This document shows, one piece after another, positions 25,137 to 33,323 of a stretch of 64,000 bases of DNA. A program made the translations under genes and the position numbers. Within the stretch, counting starts at the first letter, position 1, and every line of letters starts with the position of its first letter. The notes below the pieces were generated by a model. That model was not told the DNA's origin. It saw only the letters and a program-made list of their open reading frames with translations, and searched no databases. The stretch spans positions 91,165 to 155,164 of the forward strand of contig JBBINH010000003.1 in the NCBI GenBank assembly GCA_037443945.1, read 5' to 3'. The stretch comes from SSF26 sp037443945. Its GTDB lineage: Bacteria > Chloroflexota > Anaerolineae > J102.

Positions 25137-26057
25137 ATGACGGCCGTTACTCTTCCCCTGGACCGCGAAACCTTCCTGACGCAAATGACCGCCCGCCTGC
25201 GTGACCTGGACGATGCCACCCTGTTGGCCATCGACCGTTACCTCCAGGAACTGACGTCCATCCCGGCCGGCCCGGCCGCAGGCGAGTCGGGTCTGGACCG
25301 GCGTCAGTTTCTGCTGCGCGCCTTGGGATTGGGCGGCGGTCTCGTCTTCCTCACCGCCGGTGGTTATGCGGCGGCCACGTATGGGGCGGCGATGGCCAGG
25401 CAACGGGCGCTTCTGCTGCTTTACGAACAAATGGATCGGGCTGGTCTTGACGAAGCCGCCGAGCTGGCCCTGGCGACGGTTGCCAAAGCGCTCGTCGCCC
25501 TCGAAAACGGCGCCGAAAGCCTGCGGCGCGGTCTCGAGTGGGTCGAGGAACGGGTGCAACAGCTCGATACCGTCAACCCGATCGTACGCGAGGGCATTGC
25601 GGCCGTCGAAGAGGGGGTCACCCACATCGCCCAGGCCCTGCAACGCCTGGAGGATGCCCTTGGCCGCTTTGTCGAGCCGATGCGGCCTCTGCTCGAAGCT
25701 ATCAAAGCCTTCAGCAACCGCTTGCTCGAACTCCTGCCCTTCGGCCTTGGTGACGACGTACGGCAGGTTCTGATGGCCATTGCCGATCTTCTCGGCGCCC
25801 TGCCGGAGCTGATTCTGGCCCTCAACAGTCGTCTGCTGACACCGTTGCGCGAGGTCTGGTTTGGAGATGACCCCGATCAAAGCCTGCTCGGCCGTCTGGA
25901 GACTGCCCTCATCACCGGCTTGTTCGACCCTCTCGAGGCCCACCTGGGCGACCTGGCCGCCTTTAGCGAGGCATGGCAGATGCGGATAGGGCCCTCTTTA
26001 CAGGCGGCCTTAGAACGCCGCAACGCTTTGCGCGCCGAGATCGAGCTTCAGCGCTAG
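25137..26057 (+). CDS. Membrane-anchored coiled-coil protein of unknown function
   Basis: 306 residues. Residues 1-50 are acidic and helical. Then DRRQFLLRALGLGGGLVFLT resembles a twin-arginine motif (RRxFL) leading into a hydrophobic span (about residues 60-82). The remaining ~220 residues are rich in heptad-like Leu/Ala patterns (ALVALENGAESLRRGLEWVE, EDALGRFVEPMRPLLEAIKA), predicting long helices or coiled coil. GGAGGA precedes the ATG. The internal position of the RR motif resembles anti-sigma or Rieske-type N-in anchors more than a cleaved signal. No family is recognised. Confidence 0.65.
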   Translation: MTAVTLPLDRETFLTQMTARLRDLDDATLLAIDRYLQELTSIPAGPAAGESGLDRRQFLLRALGLGGGLVFLTAGGYAAATYGAAMARQRALLLLYEQMDRAGLDEAAELALATVAKALVALENGAESLRRGLEWVEERVQQLDTVNPIVREGIAAVEEGVTHIAQALQRLEDALGRFVEPMRPLLEAIKAFSNRLLELLPFGLGDDVRQVLMAIADLLGALPELILALNSRLLTPLREVWFGDDPDQSLLGRLETALITGLFDPLEAHLGDLAAFSEAWQMRIGPSLQAALERRNALRAEIELQR

Positions 26058-26114
26058 ACCATCGGCTAATGATATCCTCGGTATCATACCGGCTCTTTGT
26101 CCGTCTTTTGGGTT

Positions 26115-26477
26115 ATGTCTGATCGATCCGAACCTTCGCTCCATTTTGTCTGGCTGGAGGTCACCGATTTGCAGAGGTCGGTGGATTTTTACCGCGAAAT
26201 CCTGGGGTTTCCGGTGCAAGATCAGCCCGGTTCCTTTGCCGTTGTCCATTTGGGTCGGGCGCCTTTGTATCTGGCCCCGGGTGCACCGCGGGGGCTGGGC
26301 CTTTACATTGCCATCGCCGTGCCCGATGTCGAGGCCATGTACCGCCGTCTGGATGAGCGTCGCTATGTCGTGGCGCCCCCCGTTGACGAGGGCTGGGCCC
26401 GTTATCTCAACGTGGTCGATCCGGATGGCTATCGTCTGATTCTTCTGCAATTGGCCGAACCCTCTGCCCATGTCTAA
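26115..26477 (+). CDS. VOC-superfamily (glyoxalase/bleomycin-resistance-like) protein
   Basis: 120 residues: HFVWLEVTDLQRSVDFYREI, GFPVQDQPGSFAVVHLG, YIAIAVPDVEAMYRRL and YLNVVDPDGYRLILLQ, the paired beta-alpha-beta-beta-beta modules of VOC proteins. First metal position His is present and the C-terminal acidic ligand is replaced (ILLQL), so activity is uncertain. The ATG at 26115 is preferred; an in-frame TTG lies six codons earlier. The gene overlaps the M14 gene by eight bases. Confidence 0.8.
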   Translation: MSDRSEPSLHFVWLEVTDLQRSVDFYREILGFPVQDQPGSFAVVHLGRAPLYLAPGAPRGLGLYIAIAVPDVEAMYRRLDERRYVVAPPVDEGWARYLNVVDPDGYRLILLQLAEPSAHV

Positions 26478-28032
26478 GCCTTTTCTTCTCCTTTGGATTC
26501 CGCTGCTGTTCGGCCTCGTGCCGTTCCTGAGGGGCCCCGGTCAGGATGCCGGGCCTTTTGTGGTCACGATAGCGGCGACGAGCCCGCAGGCGCGCACCGC
26601 CCTGGTAGCCGAAGGTCTGCCCGTATGGGGCGCCGACACCGAGAGCATTACCCTGGTCGTCAGCGGTACCGAGCTGGCCATGCTCCAACGGCAGGGCTAT
26701 CGGGTTCTGGCCGCGCAGCCACTGGCTTTCCCGCCCAACTACCAGGGTTATCATGACTACGCCGAAATGGAGGCCGTGCTTCAGGAACTGGCCACGCGTT
26801 ACCCCGACATTACCCGTCTGGAGACGATCGGCCGGACCTGGGAAGGCCGCGCCATTTGGGCCTTGCGCGTTAGCGACCACCCCCAGGAGGACGAACCCGC
26901 CGAACGGGGGATCCTCATTTTTGCCGGCACCCATGCGCGCGAACACCTGAGCGTCGAACAGGCGTTGTTCCTGCTGCGCGACTTGCTCGAGAACTACGGC
27001 CGGCAGGCCGAGATCACCAACCTGATCACCCAGCGCGACATCTGGGTCATCCCCAACCTGAATCCCGACGGCAGCGAATACGACATCACCCGTTGGGGGG
27101 CGGCGCCGCCCTATTGGCGTAAAAACCGCCGAGACAACGGCGATGGCACCTGGGGGGTTGACCTCAACCGCAATTTCGGCTACGGCTGGGGCCGCGAGGG
27201 GAGCAGCGGCATCACGGCCTCGGAGATTTACCGCGGGCCGGCGCCGTTCTCCGAACCGGAGAATGTGGCCTTGCGCGATTTTGTCCTCGCCCGCCCTCAT
27301 ATACGCCTGATCATCTCCCTCCATACCTACGGCGAATACGTCCTCTTCCCCTATGGCTATACCTACGAGGACCTGCCGCCCGACATGCGTCCCGAAGATC
27401 GGGCCATCTTCCTGGCTTTGGCCGAGGCCATCACCGACCTGAACGGCTATCGCGCCATGCAGGCCAGCGACCTCTATCTGGTCAGCGGGAGCCATGATGA
27501 TTGGTTCTACGGCGCGCTGGGCATTTACGCCATGACCTGGGAACTCTACTCCCGCAGCGCCGTGCCCGGCTTCTATCCACCGGATAGCGCCATCGCTCCC
27601 CAGACAGCCCGCAATCGCCTGGCCTTGCGCTACGCCATCGCCATGGCCCACGACCCGGCCATGGCCATCGGCCAGGGCGCCGATATGACCCCGCCTCAGG
27701 TCACCGTCACGGTGGGCGAGCCTCTGTATGCCTCCGTTCCCTTCGGCGTGGGGGTGACGGTCACCGACGAGGACGAAGTCACCACGGTCGAATATCTCGT
27801 CAACGGGAGCGTGGCGGCCATCACCGTGGCACCTGATCTGACGACCACCTTGACGCTTCCGGCCGGTCAGCATGAATTGCGCGCCCGCGCCTTTGATGCC
27901 GCCCATTGGCAGAGCCTCTCGCCGGCCCTGCTCATCACCGTAGCCGAAGGCACGCCGGTACCCACACCAACCCCCACGCCGACACCCGCGCCGGTTCTTT
28001 TCCCGCTTTATCTGCCGCGTCTCACCGGTTGA
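26470..28032 (+). CDS. Secreted M14 zinc carboxypeptidase with Ig-like domain and PTPT tail
   Basis: 520 residues. Signal-like N-terminus MSKPFLLLWIPLLFGLVPFL; a propeptide-like region; then the carboxypeptidase core with zinc ligands in THAREHLS (H155, E158), NPDGSEYD, VDLNRNF, SLHTYGEYVLFPYG (third ligand His) and the catalytic Glu in MTWELYSRS. After it comes a ~90-residue beta-sandwich (PPQVTVTVGEPLYASVPFGV), a PTPTPTPTPAP linker, and the end VLFPLYLPRLTG. The tail resembles C-termini common in exported Chloroflexota proteins and may be a surface-attachment signal; that is inference. Confidence 0.9.
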   Translation: MSKPFLLLWIPLLFGLVPFLRGPGQDAGPFVVTIAATSPQARTALVAEGLPVWGADTESITLVVSGTELAMLQRQGYRVLAAQPLAFPPNYQGYHDYAEMEAVLQELATRYPDITRLETIGRTWEGRAIWALRVSDHPQEDEPAERGILIFAGTHAREHLSVEQALFLLRDLLENYGRQAEITNLITQRDIWVIPNLNPDGSEYDITRWGAAPPYWRKNRRDNGDGTWGVDLNRNFGYGWGREGSSGITASEIYRGPAPFSEPENVALRDFVLARPHIRLIISLHTYGEYVLFPYGYTYEDLPPDMRPEDRAIFLALAEAITDLNGYRAMQASDLYLVSGSHDDWFYGALGIYAMTWELYSRSAVPGFYPPDSAIAPQTARNRLALRYAIAMAHDPAMAIGQGADMTPPQVTVTVGEPLYASVPFGVGVTVTDEDEVTTVEYLVNGSVAAITVAPDLTTTLTLPAGQHELRARAFDAAHWQSLSPALLITVAEGTPVPTPTPTPTPAPVLFPLYLPRLTG

Positions 28033-28135
28033 GACCGGCCCGACATGGCGGCGAAGTGCTCTTGCGCATACGAACCCATCATCCGCGCTGCCGACCGTCG
28101 TCGGACCGTGGTGACTGCCCCAGCGGGTGCTTGCT

Positions 28136-28585
28136 CTAGGCGCTGGTGGCCTCCTCGCTTTCGCCCTCCTCCCACAAACGCACCAACAGCCGGAAGATAT
28201 CCGTCTCGGTGACCATGCCCACGGCATGACCCTCCTCATCCACCACAGGCAGCCCGCCGATTTTGTGTTCCAACATCAATTTGACGGCGTGGAGAACGGT
28301 ATCATCGGGTCGGACGGTGATGGCCGGCGAACTCATGATCTCATCGACGGCCAGGAGCACCTCATCGGCATCGGGCGCATAGGGGCTGGCCGTGTTGTAA
28401 ACCGACATGGCCTCGCGCACATCGCCCAGGCTGACGATACCGATAACCACGTTCTCGTCATCCACTACCGGTAAACGACGGATATTGGCCGATTGCATCA
28501 GGCCCGAGGCGGCCAGGATGTTCTGATCCCAGGCGATGGTAATGACGGGTTGGGACTGAATCTCGCGGATACGATAGGAGCGCAT
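28136..28585 (-). CDS. Tandem CBS-domain protein
   Basis: 149 residues comprising two CBS motifs: RRLPVVDDENVVIGIVSLGDV and GGLPVVDEEGHAVGMVTETD, with MSSPAITVRPDDTV between. Such stand-alone Bateman modules bind adenine nucleotides. The neighbouring gene has the same design, so the pair arose by duplication or forms a heteromer. No effector domain and no strong RBS. Confidence 0.88.
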   Translation of the reverse strand: MRSYRIREIQSQPVITIAWDQNILAASGLMQSANIRRLPVVDDENVVIGIVSLGDVREAMSVYNTASPYAPDADEVLLAVDEIMSSPAITVRPDDTVLHAVKLMLEHKIGGLPVVDEEGHAVGMVTETDIFRLLVRLWEEGESEEATSA

Positions 28586-28673
28586 GGTCTAAACCGCCGT
28601 ATTGGCAAAGAAACCGCAGGAAAAAACGGCAGTTGGATTTCGCATCCGGCCATCCCGTCACCGGCCGTCGGTT

Positions 28674-29126
28674 CTAGCCGGGCACGGCTACCGACTCGTC
28701 CGGAGTGGTTTCCTGGCTTTCCAGGAGCCGGATCAGATAGTGCATCAGGTCGGTTTCCGTAAGGATGCCGACCAGGTGGCCGTCGGCGAGGACGGGAAGA
28801 CCGCCGAATTTGTGGGTAACCATAAGCCGTACGGCTTCGACCAGGGGTGTATCGGGTGAAACCGTGACCGGATTCGGGGTCATGGAGCTGCGCACCTCGA
28901 TGTGCTCCATCAAATAGGTATCGTACCACCCCTCGCGCAGGACATGAGGAGAGTTCATCGCCAGGCGCAAATCACGGTCGGTTATAATCCCCACCAACTT
29001 GCCCCGTTCGACCACAGGAAGACGGCGGAAGTGGCCGCGACGCATGCGGGCCAGGGCCGAGGCAATGGACTGGTGAGGGCCAATGGTAACCGGGTTGGGG
29101 GTCATAACATCGCGCACTCGAACCAT
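28674..29126 (-). CDS. Tandem CBS-domain protein (paralogue)
   Basis: 150 residues: VRDVMTPNPVTIGPHQSIAS, RRLPVVERGKLVGIITDRDL, SSMTPNPVTVSPDTPLVEAV and GGLPVLADGHLVGILTETD. This is a second Bateman pair immediately upstream of the other CBS gene and in the same direction. AAGGAC lies about ten bases before the ATG. Confidence 0.88.
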   Translation of the reverse strand: MVRVRDVMTPNPVTIGPHQSIASALARMRRGHFRRLPVVERGKLVGIITDRDLRLAMNSPHVLREGWYDTYLMEHIEVRSSMTPNPVTVSPDTPLVEAVRLMVTHKFGGLPVLADGHLVGILTETDLMHYLIRLLESQETTPDESVAVPG

Positions 29127-29224
29127 GATCGTGTCCTTGAGGCATTATGTCAGGGAAACAATTACCGATCCATGATAAGGGTCATGTTGCTGCGGCCGAT
29201 GCCCGTTTATGCCCCGCAGGGCGT

Positions 29225-30682
29225 TCACGGGATGACAGGCAGACGGAAATCCGCACCGATGATCACCTGGATATCGATGTCGCCGATCGGACCGACGGCA
29301 GGGTGGATGCTGTCATCGCCAACGGCGAAGATCTCCACCAGTTGGCGCAGCGTAAACGGCTTCGAGCGATACTCGATGATCTGGCTCTGGGCGTAATCGG
29401 TGCGGTCGGCCGGACCGTAGCCCACGACGAGGAAGCCCTGGCTGCTCAGCCATTCCGCCGTTTGGCGTCCCCGATCGGGATCCGCAGTGCCGTTAAGGAC
29501 GGCGATGCGGGCTTGTTCGGCCCGGAGTTGCTCGATCCACTCGGTGTCAACAACCGGCGTCGGTGTCGGGACGATTTCGGGGTTGAAGAAAGCTTCGACG
29601 GCCGGCCGCAGCACCTCCATCTGCGGCATGAGCACGCTGGCCCCCGAGGCCGTGACCGTGCCCACGGCCATGCTACGGTCGATGACCAGACGGCGAATGT
29701 TGGTCGTATTCAGGCGACGGGCCAGATTCGCCAGCATAATCTGCTGAGTGGCGGGGATGTCGGTCTGGACCGAATCGGCCAGGGTGGTGAGCAACACGGG
29801 CGCCCGGGCAATGAGATGGGGCAATTGTCCGGCGCTAAGCACTTTGTTTTTGATGGCGAGGATGACCTGCTGTTGGCGCTCCATACGCCCGAAATCGCTA
29901 TCGGCATGGCGGGTACGGGCGTATTTCAGCGCCGTTTCGGCATCCATGCAGTAATGACCGGCTTTGATATAAAATGGATCATAACCGTAGTTATCGTCGG
30001 GGAATTTGGGATCATCGATATCGTAAGGCACATCAATTTCAATACAACCGATTTCTTCAAGAATTCTGCGAAATCCCTGAAAATTGATGCGAATATAGTA
30101 ATGAATCGGTTGGCCCAACAACTGGGCCACTGTTTCCTTGGCCAAAGCCGGCCCGCCCCCGGGTCGCTTTTGCAGGTCGCCAACGACATGGGCCGTGTTG
30201 ATGCGCCCTTCGCCATAGCCGGGGATGGTCACCCACAGATCGCGCGGGATCGAAAGCATACCGATATCGCCGGTGGCGGGGTCAATGGTGAACACGATCA
30301 TCGTATCGGTGCGGTAATAGCCTTTTTCCTGAGGCCGTTGGTCAATACCCAGCAGCAGGATGTTGATACGCCCCTGACCGGAATCCATTGACCAGAGGGG
30401 CGCCGTTATATCCTGCAGGTCGTGAGGTTCGGTCGGATCCTGGTTGTTGCCCCGGATCGGCTCACCGCCGGTGGCGCGCACGATGTCGCCGACTTCGTTT
30501 TCACCTCGGCGGCTCAGTTGCGGCGCATTGAGCGCAATGGCGCGGGTCGTTTCGAAAAAGAGCACGCTGGCGTAGGCAAAGCCCACCAGGAAAAAGACCA
30601 AGAGCAGGCCTAGCGCCACGCCCACGAAGGGACGTGGGCGGAGGGGGGGCTGGGAAGGCGGAGTGGAGGGAAGGGTAGACAT
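29225..30682 (-). CDS. LytR-CpsA-Psr (LCP) family cell-wall glycopolymer ligase
   Basis: 485 residues: a cytoplasmic Pro-rich start, one membrane span (VGVALGLLLVFFLVGFAYAS), the LCP domain (ILLLGIDQRP, TDTMIVFTIDPATGDIGMLS, IPRDLWVTIPGYGEGRINTA, ALKYARTRHADSDFGRMERQ) and a C-terminal LytR_C domain (RIAVLNGTADPDRGRQTAEW). LCP enzymes move glycopolymers from lipid carriers to peptidoglycan. The conserved Arg residues of the pyrophosphate site are present. The stretch 30000-30115 is abruptly AT-rich (37-40% GC). It follows the PP2C-like gene by 14 bases. Confidence 0.92.
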   Translation of the reverse strand: MSTLPSTPPSQPPLRPRPFVGVALGLLLVFFLVGFAYASVLFFETTRAIALNAPQLSRRGENEVGDIVRATGGEPIRGNNQDPTEPHDLQDITAPLWSMDSGQGRINILLLGIDQRPQEKGYYRTDTMIVFTIDPATGDIGMLSIPRDLWVTIPGYGEGRINTAHVVGDLQKRPGGGPALAKETVAQLLGQPIHYYIRINFQGFRRILEEIGCIEIDVPYDIDDPKFPDDNYGYDPFYIKAGHYCMDAETALKYARTRHADSDFGRMERQQQVILAIKNKVLSAGQLPHLIARAPVLLTTLADSVQTDIPATQQIMLANLARRLNTTNIRRLVIDRSMAVGTVTASGASVLMPQMEVLRPAVEAFFNPEIVPTPTPVVDTEWIEQLRAEQARIAVLNGTADPDRGRQTAEWLSSQGFLVVGYGPADRTDYAQSQIIEYRSKPFTLRQLVEIFAVGDDSIHPAVGPIGDIDIQVIIGADFRLPVIP

Positions 30683-30696
30683 AGGCAGAACACACC

Positions 30697-32787
30697 TCAA
30701 GGTCCGCCGGTCGCCTGACCTAGAGGCGGGAATGGGGTCTGATAGAGGGCGTTATCGGTGAGCAGATACAGGTAGTTGTTCGTCTCATCGACGGTCAGGC
30801 TGCGCAATCGTTCCAGGATGCCGGGTCGGTTCAGGGGCATCAACTGGCCGAGGAGCCGACCGCGCTTATCGAAGACGAGGACACGATTGCTGCCGGCATC
30901 CCCGATGACGATGCGGCCATCGGGGGGATCGACGTCGTTGACCCACATGGTCACGGCCCGGACGATCGGTGGATCGACGACATCGAGGGCAAAAGGTTCC
31001 TGGACGCCGTTGAAGTAGCGCAGGACGGTGCCGTTGGGGTGGAGCAGCCAGATGGCGCCGTCAATGGCCATGGCGATGGCCGGACTGAGGTTGAGCCCGG
31101 TTTGGAAATAGGGTTCGGGGGTGTTTTCATAGCCTTCGCCGGTGGGCCGATAACGCCAGACCTGAGAGTTGGCCGTATCGAGAAAGTACAAATTGCCGAT
31201 GTAATACTGCATGTCGGTTACCGTACTCAGGTTGGGGTTGGCTGCCAGGGCCACATTGACCGCACCCAGGCTTTCGACCACACCGAACAGTTGCAGACTG
31301 CGATCGAGCACAAGGGGCCCCGTGACCGTACGATTGCCCATGGCCGGCGCCCATACGGCAAAGGCCAGCTCTCCCACGCGCCGACCGCCGATGCTGTCGC
31401 CGCTGCGTATCAGCACTTCGGGCGTTTCGTCGCGCAGGCGGTCGCCGGTGTTTTCGTCCAGTCGATAGCGTTCCAGGATTCCCTGTCGGGTGTCGAGGAT
31501 GTAGATGTTCAGCCCGTTGACGAACACCCGAGTTGGCTGGCGCGTGGCCGTGTCAAAGGCGATCAGGGGCAGGTCGAAGCCGGCCAATAACGAGACCACC
31601 CGATTGACCCGGGCTCTGGCTTCGGCAATGCGACTGCTGAGAGCGGCAACCTGGGGATGATTGGGGTAGAAGAGGGCGGCCTGATCGAGCTGTTCCTGCG
31701 CGGCCTGGAGATAGAGGCGCTGCTGGTTCTCGTCGGTGGCGTTCTGAGCCGCTTCCAGTTGGACGGTGGCGCCCTGGATGAAATCGGCAAAGTAGCGGGC
31801 TCGTTGGCGCCCTTGCAGATACCACATGCCGGCCGTGAGCAGGAGGATGATCAGGACAATGGCACCGATGAGCGGGAGGACATAGGGAATGCGACGGGGC
31901 GGCCCGGCCGACCGCAGCAGCGACCGCCGTGGCTGCGGCGCTTGTACGGCCGCCGGATCGGGAACGCGGTGGGGCCGACGGGGAACCGAGGCCGGCTCCT
32001 GGGGCCGGCTTGTGGGTGTCGGCGACGTCATGGCCGCCGGAAGCGGAGGCTCCACCATCGGTTCCGACGGCCTGATCGGCACCGAACGGCGCTCGGATGG
32101 CGCTTCGCCGACCTGGCGCACCGTCACCGTCAACGCCATCAACGGCTCGGTCACATCGATCCCGATGCCGGCGAGCTGGTCGGCCACAACCTGGGCATGG
32201 GGCACGGCTGTGGCCTCCAACATGAGCGGCACTTCGAGATAGTTGGCCCAGGCGCCCGTCATGGCCACGATGACGGCTTCGGTCTGACCCTCGATCCGAC
32301 CGATTTCGACCGGAGGTCCACCCGGACCGCCCAAAGACGGCGGCTGCTCGCTCTGGTTCAGGGGCGAAAACCATTCCAGGCCACGGCGGCTGCGCACGGC
32401 CAGGATGGTAGCGCCGACCTGAGCGGCCACGATGGCCGTTGCGACCACGGCAATCGCCGTGATGGCGCCGGTGAAACTCGTGTTGTGGGCCCGATTGTAG
32501 GCTTGCAGCCGGTGGTGGGCAGCATGGATGGCCTGGGTCAGGGCCGCCGCCACATCCTCTGAAGAGCGATAGTAGGTCTCCTGTACCGTATTGAGCAACT
32601 CGCGATACAGGCGGGGACGACCGGCAGCAGGGCCTTCCAATTCGAGCAACAAATACAGGTTGCCCTTACCTGCGGTCGGCAGCAGTCCCTCATCCGGTTC
32701 GACGGCGCGGGCGCCGACGGCGAGGTCTTCGCGATGTCCTTCGCTCAGCGTGAGCATGCTGACATCGGTTTGCAGGAAAGAAGCCAT
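30697..32787 (-). CDS. PP2C-like N-domain, membrane span and beta-propeller protein
   Basis: 696 residues. Residues 1-230 look like a degenerate PP2C serine phosphatase fold (HREDLAVGARAVEPDEGLLP, SEDVAAALTQAIHAAHHRLQ, GAITAIAVVATAIVAAQVGA) but lack the usual metal-binding DGxG aspartates. A Pro-rich linker, a membrane span (PYVLPLIGAIVLIILLLTAG), a short helical stretch and a C-terminal six-blade-like propeller follow (VTDMQYYIGNLYFLDTANSQ, GRIVIGDAGSNRVLVFDKRG). It probably links an intracellular pseudo-phosphatase to an extracytoplasmic sensor. The ATG at 32787 is the first after the upstream element; the frame remains open to 33273 but is not supported. Confidence 0.75.
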   Translation of the reverse strand: MASFLQTDVSMLTLSEGHREDLAVGARAVEPDEGLLPTAGKGNLYLLLELEGPAAGRPRLYRELLNTVQETYYRSSEDVAAALTQAIHAAHHRLQAYNRAHNTSFTGAITAIAVVATAIVAAQVGATILAVRSRRGLEWFSPLNQSEQPPSLGGPGGPPVEIGRIEGQTEAVIVAMTGAWANYLEVPLMLEATAVPHAQVVADQLAGIGIDVTEPLMALTVTVRQVGEAPSERRSVPIRPSEPMVEPPLPAAMTSPTPTSRPQEPASVPRRPHRVPDPAAVQAPQPRRSLLRSAGPPRRIPYVLPLIGAIVLIILLLTAGMWYLQGRQRARYFADFIQGATVQLEAAQNATDENQQRLYLQAAQEQLDQAALFYPNHPQVAALSSRIAEARARVNRVVSLLAGFDLPLIAFDTATRQPTRVFVNGLNIYILDTRQGILERYRLDENTGDRLRDETPEVLIRSGDSIGGRRVGELAFAVWAPAMGNRTVTGPLVLDRSLQLFGVVESLGAVNVALAANPNLSTVTDMQYYIGNLYFLDTANSQVWRYRPTGEGYENTPEPYFQTGLNLSPAIAMAIDGAIWLLHPNGTVLRYFNGVQEPFALDVVDPPIVRAVTMWVNDVDPPDGRIVIGDAGSNRVLVFDKRGRLLGQLMPLNRPGILERLRSLTVDETNNYLYLLTDNALYQTPFPPLGQATGGP

Positions 32788-32934
32788 AACGGGCCTGATA
32801 GGGATAAAAAACGGGTTGGCACCAAAAAGGTTCTCTGGGATTGTACACGGTCGGGGCGGCCGTGGCAATGTAACCGGGCCGAATCCAAGGCGGTGTTCGC
32901 GCGCGGCGCCGAGGTCATCACGCTCGCCGTTGTG

Positions 32935-33028
32935 GACTCGGTTCCGGAGTGTGTTGGCGCAAGAGGGGCAGGTAGGCATAACGTTCAAACGTTCGAACGT
33001 TCTCACCAACAAAAGATAGAACCGAGTC
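32935..33028 (+). mobile_element. Miniature inverted-repeat element, copy 3
   Basis: 94 bp with 10-bp inverted repeats GACTCGGTTC / GAACCGAGTC and 8-bp target duplication CCGTTGTG on both sides. It equals copy 2 except one base change and an extra 8 bases that add a third AACGTT unit in the core. It lies between the divergent PP2C-like gene and the small membrane gene at 33109. Confidence 0.92.
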
Positions 33029-33108
33029 CCGTTGTGTGTGCAGGCCCGGATACGGCCGTGGGCGCCATGTTGTGCTACACTTCGCTTATCCTTCTTGCGG
33101 AACCGGTC

Positions 33109-33294
33109 ATGTCGCGTCATATCCGTCCTATCCTCCTGACCGTCGCCGTTCTGATCGCCTTCTGGCTGATCTGGTCGCGGTTGCACTTCGTTGTCTTCGT
33201 CCAGGCCAGCTTCGGCCAGATCCTGCTCGTGTTTACCGTGCTGGCCGTTGTGCTCTTCCTGGGTCTGGACCATCTCTTCAACCGCAGCCGCTGA
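33109..33294 (+). CDS. Small two-span membrane protein (61 aa)
   Basis: MSRHIRPILLTVAVLIAFWL and ASFGQILLVFTVLAVVLFLG are two hydrophobic spans joined by a short loop; the end is HLFNRSR. A TGCTACACT extended -10 lies at 33073-33081, 28 bases before the ATG. No family is recognised. It is 29 bases upstream of the aconitase X gene and may share its transcript. Confidence 0.6.
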   Translation: MSRHIRPILLTVAVLIAFWLIWSRLHFVVFVQASFGQILLVFTVLAVVLFLGLDHLFNRSR

Positions 33295-33323
33295 CCGACC
33301 CTTGTCCGCTCTTCTTGCCGTCC

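Noticed and set aside
19763..33028. Short repeated peptide MPACPSCANTLRNR on the minus strand of each miniature element
   Set aside because: It is a by-product of the conserved element sequence; no RBS or consistent stop exists, and it fuses to different downstream frames at each copy.
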